Origin: Colletotrichum lupini | Taxonomy: Eukaryota; Ascomycota; Sordariomycetes; Glomerellales; Glomerellaceae | Direction of reading: 5' to 3' | DNA length: 64,000 nucleotides | Assembly (NCBI RefSeq): GCF_023278565.1 | Contig: NC_064680.1 | Location: forward strand, 1,302,001 to 1,366,000 | Shown here: positions 12,601-24,481 of the stretch, in pieces | Layout of the letters: every line of letters starts with the position of its first letter | Position numbering within the stretch: position 1 is the first letter of the stretch | Notes under the pieces: model-generated | What the model was told of the DNA's origin: nothing | Seen by the model: only the letters and a program-made list of their open reading frames with translations | The model's database searches: none | Position numbers and translations under genes: made by a program

Positions 12601-14111
12601 TTATAGAAATTAGAGATATCGACGTTATCCTAAGAATCTCGTAATTATAAAAATATAACTTATAAATAAATTAAACTACTAACTAGGCTTTTTAAAAAAA
12701 TCTAATTACTAAACAACTTAAGAAAAAAAAAGGTTTAAACGGATTTTTAATAATTCTTAAAAAACGAGAATAAATACGATATATAGCTTTTATTAAAATA
12801 ATAAAAAGCTTTAAAAAGTTCGTATATAGTATTAATAATTAAAAATCGTAACGACTCTAAACTATACTCGAGGAGTACTAAATATATATAAAACTATTTA
12901 TAAAACCTAAAAAAATCAGATTATTAAAATATAATAGCTAGGATATAAAAATCGAACTTAAAAAAAGAGCGTAACTTAAGTTCTATTTAATATACTTAAT
13001 AAACAAAAAAAAATAAGAATACTTTAATAAATATATTAATAAAAAGCTCGAGAAAGAATATATTTAATTATTAAATTCTCTTATAAGATTCCCCTTATTT
13101 TTTATATTAAAAAAGAGCGGGAAATTAAGATCTATTATCGATTATAAAAAACTTAATAAAATTATAAAAAAGAATTACTACCCCTTACTACTTATTACTA
13201 AGCTTAGAGATTTATTTTACGGAGCTAATTAGTTTATTATTATAAATCTTAAAGAAGTATTTAACTAGATTTGAATTAAAAAAAAACGAATAGAAAATAG
13301 TATTTTAAACTCGTAAAAAACTCTTTAAGTACCTCGTTATACTCTTCGGACTTATTAATACTTTAATAACTTTTTAAATAATAGTTAATTACGTACTCCG
13401 GGAGTTCGTTAATATCCTTATTATTATTTATATTAATAATATTCTTATTTTCTTCCCTAATCTCGAAATATATAAAAAGTATATTTATATAATATTTTAA
13501 AAACTCTAAAACGCTAAACTATACGCCGAACCTTTTAAGTACGAATTTTATATATAAAAAATAGACTTCTTTAAATATACTATTATACTAAGATAAATTT
13601 ATATATAAGTATTAAAAATAAAAGTAATTAGGGACTAGCCTATATTATAAAACATTGAGGATATATAAAGATTTTTAAGATTCGTTAATTTTTATTAATA
13701 ATTCCTTAAGGACTACGTTAATATAATTAAACCTCTTAATAACTTAATATAAAAAGATACCTTATTTATTTAGGATTTTAAGTATAAAAAAGTATTTATT
13801 AAAGTTAAAAATATAGTCGTTTTTAAACTAGTTATTATAATCCCGGACCCCCGAAAACCTTTTAAAGTCGAGACTAATGCTTTAGATTTTATTATAAAAG
13901 TAGTCCTAAAATAACGAGATAAATAAAGAAAGCTTTACCCGTACTATTTCTATTTTAAAATATTTTATAAAATAAAATTAAATTAGTAAATTTATAATAA
14001 GGAACTAATAGTAATTATTAAAGTATTTCGAAAATAGAGACTATAGTTATTTAGAACTAAGTAGGAAGTTATAGTTTATATAAATTATAAAAACCTTATA
14101 AACTTTATAAT
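9681..14111 (+). mobile_element. Ty3/Gypsy element, gag and 5' part of pol, RIP-degraded
   Basis: Plus-strand translation through many stops shows a retrotransposon gag region (about 10.1-10.7 kb), a mutated CCHC knuckle around 10.85 kb where Cys codons read Tyr, then a reverse transcriptase. Around 13.15-13.27 kb the frame reads approximately KNYYPLPLIT, LRDLF and LKEAFN, typical of Ty3/Gypsy RT. The YxDD region is near 13.42-13.45 kb. The sequence stops abruptly in RNase H at the HKNL motif, ending ATAAT at 14107-14111, where T is inserted. The remainder of pol is on the other side of the inversion, read leftwards from 40707. All coding capacity is destroyed. Confidence 0.8.
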
Positions 14112-14625
14112 TGTTACGAAGGTAACTTTGTTTACCTTATTATTCGCCTTATTATCAATATTACGTAAGCAAACTATATACCATATTAATCTACGATTTC
14201 TGTAGATTATTATAGGTATTGATTATGTAAGCAATACTGCTTATATAAGCTTACGTGAGCAATGGAAAGTACTGGAAAGTAACTGAATAATCTGGAATTT
14301 ACTCGAGGCGGAATTACGTACTACGATTACGCATTCACTTACGTATACGCTTATTAATTATATCATAATTAATAAGCAATGGAATATTCTAGTAGGAGGT
14401 TTTTATGCCTATATATAGGCGTGTATTTGCCTACCTAGACCTTTCGTTAAGCAAGCAACTTCTTATATAGTAATTCAACTATATTACTCTCTTTACTACA
14501 AAAACCTCTTTTATATACGCTTATATCCCCTATATTCATATATTCTTGCTTCTATATGAATATTCACTTTTTATATTCTTTATAAGAATATCCCGCATTA
14601 CCTCGTTAAAGCTATACGTGCTAGA
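14112..14625 (+). repeat. T element (solo-LTR-like, 514 bp), left copy
   Basis: It starts TGTTACGAAGGTAAC and ends CTATACGTGCTAGA. It contains a stretch resembling an LTR promoter (TATATATAGG, then pyrimidine-rich sequence). Its true target duplications are 5 bp, which fits an LTR retrotransposon LTR left as a solo copy, although the TG...GA ends are not the usual TG...CA. Unlike everything around it, it keeps many CA/TG dinucleotides and shows no RIP, so it arrived after its neighbours were mutated. No coding potential. Confidence 0.8.
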
Positions 14626-17600
14626 GAAAACTATACTAAAGATTTAGGTACTTATTAGTTATAAGGCTATATAACTTCTTAAAATAATTAGGTAATAATA
14701 ATATTAAAATAGGGGCGCTAGAGTAGTTAATAAAAGTATATTACTAATACTAAATAAATGCGCAGAGCCCACGCAAATTTAAGTTTAAATTACGTAATAA
14801 GCTCAACTTTAACTAGGAAATCGTTATTAATATTTTCTATTTAAATAGTCGGCTAGTATTATATATAATTAACGTAGCTATATCCTTTTAAGCAGGGTAA
14901 TTCTTCTGGGATTTATAAATAAAAATAGTATAGTTAGCCTTATAAAAAAGCTAGATTAATATATACTAGGGACCGCTAGACGGTATTAGAACCGACGCTA
15001 ATACTAGCTTTAAGTTAGTAGAATTTAGGGATAATACGACGGCTTACGGTATATAACTAAAAATCGTACTTATTAAAGCGTATTATAGTATTAAAAAGGT
15101 AAAAGGGGTAAATTAGTAATTAAAAAGGGCGTTTAGAATTATTAAAAAGGAAAATCCGGATTTTACTAATAACGAATGCCTTTAAATAGTACTTAAATGC
15201 TATAACAATACTATAGGGCCTAACGGATTTATATTAACGTTATTAGTATTTAGAGTATATTTAAGAACGACCTTAGCCTCGCTACTATTACTAAGTATAA
15301 GCTAACGAGCCTAAGTAGTTAGAAAAATAATATAAGTACTGCGCAAAGTAAATATAAAAAGGTAAGTTAACGAGGTGATTATTATGCGTAATAGGCTTAA
15401 TATAGGGGGTAATCTAAATATATTACTAAATTCGGATATATAAATATAGCGCGAAATTACTTAATAATAAGCTAGGCTATATAAATTAATTTCCGTTAGT
15501 AAGCGCTCTTATATAGTTATAAGAGATTATAACTAGCTATTTAAAGTATTAATTATAGTAATTAGACCATACTATATAGATCCTAATAAAATAATTTCTA
15601 ACTTATAAAAAAAAGAAGAGCTAGGGGAAACTATATAACCCGTAATAGAGGTATAGGAAATTATCCTCGACGAAATCGTTATAATAATATTAATAGACGA
15701 CGAGGAAGAGGAAATTACTAAAAGGGTACTAATACTATTAACAAAACGTTATAAAAGACTACGATAATAAGCCCTAACGCGGCAATTTATTATTAGCAAC
15801 GAAGTAATTAATACTTTTTATATAGTAAAAGAGAAAGCCGATTTTAAGCTAGTAATTAAACTATACAAAAAAAGCGTAATTATAATTATTAAAAAGCCGT
15901 ATAAGGGATTAGATCTTATTAAAATAGATACTCTTTATAATCGAGGGGTCTATTGATTTATCCTACATAACTTAAAAAAATATATCAACCTCTATATATT
16001 TAAATTACGAATAGTTCGTAAGATTAAAGGGAAAGGAACACCCTAGCTATATAAGAAGTCTAGATACGTAATTTAGGGGTATAGTAACGTTAAAAAAGTA
16101 ATACTACTTATATAATTGCTTACTATATAGCGCTATAATTAATAATTAATAATAGTACTAATAGTATCGCTACGGAAAAAAGGATATGAGATTTAGAGCT
16201 ATAATATTACCTAGGCCTATACCTAATCGGCTATAGGGCTTATAAAGAAAATCCTAGCCTATTTACTAAAAGAAATAGTTAGTAAGTACTTAAAAGGCAC
16301 AATTATTAAAGTGCTTAAGCCACTATATAGGCTCGTAGAATCGGGCACTTATTAATAAGCTACTTACTACGATTTTTATATTAATTAACTATTAATAGTT
16401 ACCTTTATATATAACCCGTACTTACTAATTATAAAGTATAAAAGTAATTAATTTAGGATAGTTAGAATATAGACTAACGATATATTAAATATATTTAATA
16501 TTAACTTTATAAAAAAAGAGGATAAGGAGCTCTAAAAAGCGGGCTTCGTAACAAAGCTAAAAGAGGTCCTTATAATAAATACCCCCCTAGTATTTAACGG
16601 CAGGATACTTATAATTAAAAAGGAAACCGTCGTTTTTTAATAAAAAGGGTAAAATAAAAAGATTAACCTCGTCGATCTAAACGTAATTAATATTAAGAAG
16701 CGGTATAAAGCTAAGCTTACGTAAGGGGTATATATTACGAGTATTTATTAGCCCGAGGTAATTTTTAACTACGCTAGGGTAGTATAAGCTATAGATCTAA
16801 CTAAACAAGACGTCGAGGTACTTAATAAATAGCTTAAGTAATAGTAAACGAATCTCGATCGAGGTCTTATTTACTACCTAATCGACCTTATAATTAATAA
16901 GCTCTACGTTTTTATTAATAAGTTATTTATAAATAATAACGACCTTATTTCGTAATTAGGGTATATTATTATCCTAGTTAACGAGAGTATAAATAAGAGC
17001 GAATTTACTATATATAGTAATATAATCTACTACTTATTAATTAAAAGTAAGTAGGTAATAAGAAGTATACTAACGTTAGAGGTTTATAGTATAGTTAATA
17101 GCGTTAACCTTTTTTACGTAATTTTAATAACGCTAAGGAAGATTACTAATCGAATTAGCCTTCTACTTATTCTAACGGTTATTTATACTAATTCCTACTT
17201 ACTATACGAATACCTTATTAAATTAAGAACGATAAAAGAAAAGAGGCTTATAATTAATATTATAGCCCTTAAGTAATTATATAAAAGGCGCGAGATACTT
17301 AAGATTTATTAAATTAATAATAAAACTAACCTCGTAAACGCTTTTATAAAAGTAGTATTAAATAAGGGATTAAAGTAATTTATAAGTAATAAAAAAGTCA
17401 TTATACGAATAGAGGGATAAGTTATATAAAAAGAGTAAAGAAAAGGGGGAAAAAGAGACGATATAGTAAACGGGCCCGAGGTTAAATTATACCTCTAACT
17501 ATAGTAATTAAATTAATAAAAAAAAGAGAAAGTTAGTATTAGATTAGAAGTTTAATTTAATTGCGGTATATAGCTAATTACGCAGGGGCTAATTAGGGGC

Positions 17601-17741
17601 CCTATTTACGATTATTATAGCTAGCTTAACCTACGGTTAGAACCTCTTTCTTATACCTACTACGCAAATATTTATATAGTTTAATTAATCTCTTCGTTAA
17701 CTACGGTTCGAACTAACTACCCTGTAATAGGGATACTAATA
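14626..17741 (+). mobile_element. Ty1/Copia element, 3' part (integrase, RT, RNase H, 3' LTR)
   Basis: Collinear with 28434-31545 of the other Copia copy. It starts with the GAAAA duplication and continues mid-integrase (the H-H zinc-binding region), then RT near 15.9-16.2 kb (frame reads approximately LRIFKLRIVRKIKGKG) and RNase H near 16.9-17.4 kb. The 3' LTR is about 17.54-17.74 kb and ends GGATACTAATA, formerly CCAACA. It is followed by GGTAT at 17742-17746, identical to the duplication beside the 5' end of the other half at 45539-45543. RIP has destroyed the frame. Confidence 0.85.
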
Positions 17742-18350
17742 GGTATAGTAAGGTTTTTAATTTTAAAAAGACCGATTGCCTTTACCACCCCCAGAATAAT
17801 AAGACAATCATGATCTTCATTCATCTCGACAAGGGCAAGGAGTTCGTCGATCATCATGTTGGTGTCTCCCCGAACGCTCTGAGATTTGGTATGAGCTGAC
17901 AATCAAAATACAGAACATTTTCATCGCTGGTTCGCCCGAGGTTACCGATGGAATCAAGGCTCATCATAGCAGCTGGGAGATAGATGATGTTGACAGCCAA
18001 GTAGTTGGCCACCACTACTTGATCCGCAAGGGACATATCAACGTTTTCGGCGTGGGAAGACATGTCCTCGGCAGCCAGATCTTTGATTACTGGTAAGAGT
18101 CTTAGCTTCAGATGTTTCCTTGATCATAGCATCCCTAATATCCCTGTCTAGGTTTGATCCCTCTGGATTTGTTGTCGAGCATTACGTCGACGGCGACCTC
18201 GTGAACGAAGACTCTCCAAATGCCAATGAGCCAGCTGTTGCTGCCACAGTCTCCAGCTGGGGACCGGATATTCCTCGTGCCTTTTTCACGAAGAGATACG
18301 AAGATCTACCGGGACTCAAGGATTTCCCTACCATGCCGATTGAGGCATAG
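17742..18350 (+). pseudogene. Extradiol ring-cleavage dioxygenase, 3' half
   Basis: C-terminal half of a type I (vicinal oxygen chelate) extradiol dioxygenase, the family of catechol 2,3-dioxygenases and BphC, which open catecholic rings using Fe(II). Exons: 17742-17857, 17914-18092 and 18152-18350, with introns of 56 and 59 bp; the first donor (GTTGGT) is unusual. Visible features are the conserved GVGRHVLGSQIFDYW and DPSGFVVEHY segments. These place probable metal ligands at His of AHHSSWEI, or more usually the upstream domain His, at His of GVGRH, and at Glu of VEHY. The 5' half is at 45539-46093 on the minus strand. Codons join in frame across the duplicated GGTAT: DWY on that side, then SKVFNF here. 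The gene was split by a Copia insertion and then carried 28 kb away by the inversion. Confidence 0.9.
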
Positions 18351-18898
18351 ATTTGAGGGCACAAACAAGGCACTGAGAAAGGAGGTTACGGAGAATACTT
18401 GCGAGAACTTAGGCCAGAGTAAGAAGAATGCAGCAGTTTTATCAGTGTCAAGAGCAATTTCAGAAATGAAGCAAGTGTATTGGACCTTACTTAGTTGCGC
18501 AGTATTTACATTGGGTTTTCTGGTCCGCTTGGATCCAATGGGTCTAGGGAATGGAAAAGACACCCACGGATGTGATAATATTCTGAGCTCGACGAGTTCT
18601 TGTCTCAACTAGGAACAGCTGTTGATTTGGTGAGATATTTGCTTTCGGCCACTCTCGGTGCATATATCCCGAAGATCCGTCTGAAGTATGGGTCTCAAAC
18701 CACCAGGACGCACATATCAATGACCAAAGTATTTTACCTTACTAAGTAGAGGCCCCCTTACTCCCACTGCGAATTTGACAACCATCAAGTTGACAAGATT
18801 CCTACTTCCATTCTTGCTTCTGAAGCTTAGTTCCCTGCTCCACTTGTTTCAACCTACCATACTAGACACTCTCGCTAAATTCAACGCCCGCGCAGACC
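18351..18898 (+). promoter_or_regulatory. SDR upstream region with a CGGCC motif
   Basis: No gene is seen in this 550-bp stretch. TTTCGGCC at 18643-18650 is about 250 bp before the SDR start. It is the weakest match, a half-to-three-quarter site, to the TCGGCCGA motif seen upstream of the other cluster genes. The overlapping open frames on both strands lack motifs. Confidence 0.4.
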
Positions 18899-19735
18899 AT
18901 GTCACCACCAGTTCATGCGCCTATACCGCCCCGGGGGACTATGACGAACAAGGTAGCCCTCGTGTCGGGTTCGTCAAAAGGCATTGGGGCTGGAATTGCA
19001 ATGGAACTCTCAAGTCGTGGAGCAAACATCGTTCTGAACTACCCTTGGGGTTCTTTGAAGCAAGAATGCGAAGCTACTGGAGCGAAACTCCAAACTGATT
19101 GGATCGCGGTCTGTGCCGACCTCACGGCGGATGAAGGGCCAGAAGAATTGGTGCGTCAAGCTGTGGCAAGGTTCGGTCACATCGATATCCTCGTGAGCAA
19201 TGCCGGATACGTGCCCATTGCACACCTCTGGGACGCTGACTTGAGCATGTGGGATCAAGCCATGAACCTGAATGCACGCGGCGCTTTCGCACTGGTCAAA
19301 GCAGCGCTCCCACATCTCGCGCCTTACAAACCGGCCGACCCTCCGAACATGTCTGGTGCTATTGGCGGCTCCCGCATCATCATGGTGGGGTCAGCGGCGT
19401 CCCGAGTACCGAAGCCGACTCAAGGAATCTACGCAGCGACCAAAGGGGCTTTGGATGCAATCTTGCGTGTTTGGGCAAAGGAATTACCACCGAAGTACGG
19501 CTGCACGGTCAACATGGTTGCACCAGGCCCAGTACTGACAGAGAGTTTTCTGGAGCACTTCTCTCCCGAAGAATGGGAAGGATTGAGAGAAGTCTTCATC
19601 AGAGATACACCGGTGGAAGGTGGTGCGGCATCTGTTGAAGATGTCGCATGGGCAGTTGCGTTCTTAGCTGAGGAGCGATCACGGTTCATCAACGGCGAGT
19701 ACATGTTTGTGACAGGCGGTGTGTCCATGCAATAG
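18899..19735 (+). CDS. Short-chain dehydrogenase/reductase (SDR)
   Basis: A single-exon protein of 278 residues with a Rossmann fold, probably NADP(H)-dependent. The cofactor loop reads SGSSKGIGAGIA (classical TGxxxGxG with a Ser for Thr, about residues 23-34). The NAG motif is in VSNAGY, the catalytic Ser is in MVGSAAS, and the YxxxK motif is YAATK. GPVLTE and FVTGG follow, as in fungal 3-ketoacyl-ACP reductase/versicolorin reductase-like SDRs. The ATG at 18899 gives about 14 residues before the core; a second ATG at 18938 would give a more compact start. In the cluster it could oxidise a ring diol or reduce a ketone, preparing or following ring cleavage; that role is inference. The gene appears intact. 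Confidence 0.85.
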   Translation: MSPPVHAPIPPRGTMTNKVALVSGSSKGIGAGIAMELSSRGANIVLNYPWGSLKQECEATGAKLQTDWIAVCADLTADEGPEELVRQAVARFGHIDILVSNAGYVPIAHLWDADLSMWDQAMNLNARGAFALVKAALPHLAPYKPADPPNMSGAIGGSRIIMVGSAASRVPKPTQGIYAATKGALDAILRVWAKELPPKYGCTVNMVAPGPVLTESFLEHFSPEEWEGLREVFIRDTPVEGGAASVEDVAWAVAFLAEERSRFINGEYMFVTGGVSMQ

Positions 19736-20102
19736 AAGCTTTTTGTCAATTCATCTTACTTCCTCATTGACCATTATCCGATCACTACATTTCTTGACTA
19801 CCTTACACCACTAATGTGAAATCTATTACGCACACCGACTGGAATTTGACAATTTGGTTTGTTCAACTTATGCAATGACTGAAATGGCACACAACAAAAC
19901 ATGGATACACCGAATCTGCCTACTTCTATCTACCATTCCGAATGCACCAAATTAAGTTAATTCCTCTTTCACGACTGCATGTGCTCCATGATGACACCTA
20001 TCACATAACTTTAACTCAGCTCTCTCGATCTGAAGCAGTCTCGTTTGTAAGTCGACTCGTCAACAGCAACTCCCAGTCGGGGTCGGGAATAACCTGCGCT
20101 CG
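19736..20102. other. Convergent 3' intergenic region
   Basis: AT-moderate sequence between the 3' ends of the SDR (+) and the P450 (-). No gene or repeat seen; presumably the 3' UTRs and terminators of both. Confidence 0.4.
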
Positions 20103-22157
20103 TTAGAAAACCATTTGCATTCCGATCGTCGATAGCAGAAGGCAAGGCGTCGTTCTTACCAATCCCTCGAACTCGATGTTTTTCGGCCGAGTCTTCAAAT
20201 CCCCAGATAGCCGGATATCATAGCGCGTGATATACTCGATCAGCAACAGCTTCATGGCGACCTCGGCAATGTATCGGCCTGGACAAGCATGCCTGCCATA
20301 ACCCCATGTTAGGTCGCTTTTACCTACCGTCACCATTTGATTGCTGCTTCGGGCCTCGTCTTTAGCGACGCGCATTCGATAGAATCGGAGACCATCAAAC
20401 ACCTCAGGATTCTGGAACAGATCTTGGTCCATGTTGATGGCTCCAGTCGGCAATGCGATGCGTGCGCCTTTCGGGATGCGAAGGCCGTTTGATAATGTGA
20501 AGTCCGACATAACCTTCCGCTGGAAGCTTGCTGTTATGATTCGTTGATGTCAGTTGAAACGTCCCCTCATTGCCGTAGTATTGTGTTGGACTTGTACGTA
20601 CCCAGATCCGGCGGGTTCAATCGCTGGGTTTCCTTGATAACACTATCCAGCTTCATCATATCCGTCAATGATTGCTTGCTGAGTACCCCGTTCCCTCGAG
20701 CCAGTATTATTTCAATCTCATCACGAAGCTCAGAAATGTACTCCGGGTAAGTCGCAAGATCCATGAGACACTGGGTGACTGTTGCAGCCATAGATTGAAT
20801 GGCGGCTACGCACAAGTTGATTTGAGCAACTGTGTGCGCCTCCACGTCGTCTGGGCCAAGAATCGTGTCGGCAAGATAGTCCAGCAGTGCGGGAGGACTG
20901 CTCAGGGGCTTCCCTCCAAGCAGCCTTCTTCTTTGCAAAGTCTTGGCTACCAAAGCTTTGCCTTCACCAAAGCGCTGCATCATGATTCCGCGTCCCTTGA
21001 CAAATCGATGGACAAAAGGTCGCAGCGCTGCTGGCCACTTCTTCAGATTTTCCGTCCAAACGACAGCAGAATGAACATGCTCGCTGGCAATATCCAGCCA
21101 TTGATCATTATCCGCCGACTCAGCGCTGTGAAATAGTCTGGCGGAGACACGAGAAACCTGACGCATAACGTGTGGCCACGGCTTGACAACTGTGGGAACT
21201 ATTCAAAAAGTAAGTATTGCCAAAGGTGAAAGCATTATTAGGTGGAGTCCAAAAGTCTTCAAGAAACGCCTGAGAGCTAGGTTGCTTTGGCTGAAGAATT
21301 CAAGGATTCGAGACTTACCTCCATAGGTTTCGAGTGGCCAGTGGCTGCGTATCAAATCAATAAGTACTGGAACATATTGCGCTGAGAAGAGTTAGATGCA
21401 TGATTGAGTCTTGGAACAATAACTTCCGAGGACTGCTCACGAAGACTCGGGTTCAGCTTCTTGTTTACGATGGCGATTTGTTTCTCATCGAGGTTGCCAA
21501 CTTTAGTATACTTCTTCATACTAAACTACCATCCCCAGAAGGTTGAGCAGCGAGTTAGAAACGACTTCTTCACTGTTACGGGAATAAGTGAATTTCATGT
21601 CAGGTACGTACCTCTTCTTCGAGAAATGCAGCGAAACTCAGGGACTTGTGGCTTCCTAGCCCGTGGAGTAGCTCGAGGGGTATAATGATGTTCGTGCCTG
21701 CAAAGTTGTCAACGGCAGGGAACATTTCGCGAATGTCCCCTAGTATTTTCCAACTAACCTTCAGTCGTGTTTATCCCAAATACCCGATTTTGGAACTTAT
21801 CGTTGTCAGAAATTCAACTTGGAACCCCGTTGTTGCTAATCACAATCGCAAAAAAAATGAGCATACTTTGTTGTAACTTGTGATGAACAACCTTCTTGTG
21901 TCTTTGATGAAAATATCAATTCGCTCCTGTCGATCGGGTACCTCATCTTCCAATGCAATCGAAAGTTTTGGCATTCTGACCTCGACTGCAAATGACCAGA
22001 GAAGCAGGACCCCGAAGGCGCAAGCGCAAAGAATTGTCCATCCCGCCACTGCCAACAGATTTTGCTGAAACTTGTCACTTAAGATCGGGTAGTAGAGCCC
22101 AATTTGTGCAGACATTGTAGATAAGTTTTGTGATAGCAGTGACTTGTGCTGGGTCAA
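20103..22157 (-). CDS. Cytochrome P450 monooxygenase
   Basis: A heme-thiolate monooxygenase spread over several exons. The N-terminus (from 22157, or the internal ATG at 22115) has a membrane anchor, approximately LLAVAGWTILCACAFGVLLLW, so it is probably ER-bound. Short exons then give FQNRVFGINTTEG, TNIIIPLELLHGLG with KSLSFAAF, and YTKVGNLDEKQIAIVNKKLNP, resembling fungal P450s of secondary and catabolic metabolism. The long exon 20567-21166 carries the I-helix region and the K-helix ExxR as ETQR. The last exon (20103-20510) holds the heme loop WGYGRHACPGR with the Cys thiolate ligand. Exact exon borders between 21.1 and 21.85 kb are uncertain. It is divergent to the FAD monooxygenase with 555 bp between, which contains TCGGCCGA at 22351. 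It probably hydroxylates a pathway intermediate. Confidence 0.85.
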
Positions 22158-22712
22158 TTGAGTTGTACTGTGTTCTTTTGACGGTGTGAGTTAAAGTTCA
22201 AGTGAGCATTGAGAAGACGTTATTCATGTCTTGTCTATTGACCTCCCCGAAGCTCTTCAGTCATTATGCCAATACCGATTGCTTTCCCAACCCTGGCAGA
22301 TTGTATCAGCTCGGTCACATGCCTGGGGCGTGATTGAGCTCCGGAGTTTTCGGCCGACACGCTATGGCGGCTTACAGGAGCTCGGTTTCTCGGTCATTCT
22401 GCCAGGCGTCCAGGCAAGCACGTATCCCGGGTACTAATTTTGAATTCTTTACTGTATAGGACATGGTCACAACAGGGCCATTCTGGCTAATGCCCAACCG
22501 AGTGGTTGATAGAATGCAGCACCTAGATTCAGGCGCCTTCGGTCACTAGCTGAAGCATTAAAAAACCTTATCGGATTCTATTAAGGTAGCATAATGCATC
22601 TGTGTCAGCTCAGATCTCATATCTCAGTCACTGCGTCATCCGTCTTCTGGGCCTGACATCTACCCCACGCCCCATCATTGCCTTTGCTCAGTGAATACGT
22701 GCTTGATTTCCA
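22158..22712. promoter_or_regulatory. Divergent promoter P450 / FAD monooxygenase
   Basis: It contains the full palindrome TCGGCCGA at 22351-22358 preceded by TTT, matching sites upstream of other cluster genes. No gene is supported in it. Confidence 0.5.
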
Positions 22713-22809
22713 ATGTCACCAGACAAAGACCTCAGTCTGGCCATCGTTGGCGGTGGTATCGGTGGCCTCTGCCTGGCCCTATACATCACAACTCACACGA
22801 ATATCCCGG
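22713..22809 (+). pseudogene. FAD-dependent monooxygenase, N-terminal fragment
   Basis: Only about 32 codons remain, from MSPDKDLS. They include the dinucleotide-binding motif IVGGGIGGLCLALYI (GxGxxG), diagnostic of class A flavin monooxygenases such as salicylate hydroxylase-type enzymes. The frame runs straight into the Copia 5' LTR at 22810. The remaining roughly 400 residues are not found anywhere in the window. Ring hydroxylation by such an enzyme would fit upstream of an extradiol dioxygenase. The identification rests on the Rossmann motif alone, so substrate class is unknown. Confidence 0.7.
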
Positions 22810-23014
22810 TGTCGGATTGGAAGTCCAATTCGACCGCGGCATACAGCCGACTGCGCAGGGGCCAATTGGGGGCCCTATTTACGATTATCGTAGCCAGCCC
22901 AACCTACGGTTAGAACCTCCTTTTTATACCTACTACGTAGATATTTATATAGTTTAATTAATCTCTTTGTTAACTACGGTTCGAACTAACTACCCTATTA
23001 TAGGGATACTAATA
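22810..23014 (+). repeat. Copia 5' LTR
   Basis: 205 bp from TGTCGGATTGGAAGTCC to GGATACTAATA. The first 70 bp next to host sequence are hardly mutated, while its partner at 31344-31545 carries more C-to-T and G-to-A changes at the same positions. Confidence 0.85.
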
Positions 23015-24481
23015 CTAATTAATAATTAAATTCTACTATCGCAGATCGGTAAAATATCTCGCTATGTAGAAGAGACGACCTCTTAATACTATACGGGATA
23101 AGAGATTTATATTAATTAACCTTACGGAAGTAGATAAAAAAAGAGGTAATTTTTAAATACCGTACGGAATTAAGTAATTATAGCCCTTTACTACTTATAA
23201 AAAGTTAATGTCTACTACGTTAAACTATATTAATTAATAAAACTATTTAAGTAACTAGCCTTTTGCCGTTACCCCGAGCAGCTTTTTTACTAAACGACTT
23301 TTCCGTAGCCGGCCCGCGATTAGAAATTAACTAAGTAATAAAAGGGATCGCTAGTAAGCGATAATTACTTAACTATAATTAAACTACGAAAAAGACTACT
23401 TAAAAAATATAAAATAAAGTACCGAGAGGCCATAAAAAATAAGATCTCTAAGGTATTTAACCCCACCGCGTACGAGTAATAAATAAGTATTTTTAATAAG
23501 TCCTTAAAATATACGATTTTATAAAAAAGAGGGCTTAACTTCGTTAACTATACTTAACGGCCCATACGGTTCTTAATAGCCTATATAGCTCTTTTATAAG
23601 CCGCCCGGCGTCTACTTTTAACTATTCCTATAGAATACCGCCCTAGAAGAGGTAGGTCGAGGAAAGAAGCTATTTAGAGATTATAAAGAGCACGAGGCTT
23701 AGGAGGCTAGAAGTATATAGGATAGCGGAAATTAGTAACTGGTAAAGATCCCGAGACTAATTACTATATCTTTTTATAGTAATATAAACGTCTATTACTA
23801 CTATTATAAAAAAGAACTACTAAAACCTACCTTTTTATATTAAATAAAAAAGAAGATCTTAGTAAGTACAATAGCTAGCGACTTAAAAAAGTAGTAATAA
23901 TTACTAAAAATAATAAAAACGAGAGTAATAGCGAGACGGTAAGAGGAAGCGGGAATCTCTTAGACTTTAATAAATTCGTTAAGTAATAAAAGCACGGATT
24001 TATTATAACTAGCGCGCGGATTAGATATATCCCTATTAAAATTAAATACGCTAGTAATTACTAATACGGGCATAAGCTAGAGCACGACCTTTAGCGAGTT
24101 AGGGTAAGGAAGAAGAGGACGAAACCCGATCCTAAATAGAATCCTAATCCTTTATAAATAGGTAAATATTAACCCGGACTATTAGGGAATATAGATATAT
24201 AGAATTGCGGATTAGCCTAACGGTAAGTAAATTAACGTAGTATTAATCTATTTAACTAAGGTCTATAAGAAAAAGGGGCTATAGGGGCAACCCCTATTCT
24301 ACGAGATCATAAACGACCTAAGCTACTAGCTAAATAAATAGTTTACGAGCGCAAGCTTAGGAATCGTAAAAGTAGTTAATAGATTCTTTTACGGGCGAGG
24401 GGTATTATTAGCGTAATTATAATCGTAAGAGCTATACGAAATACTAATAACGATAATTATAAAAGAGGAATTCGTACTATA

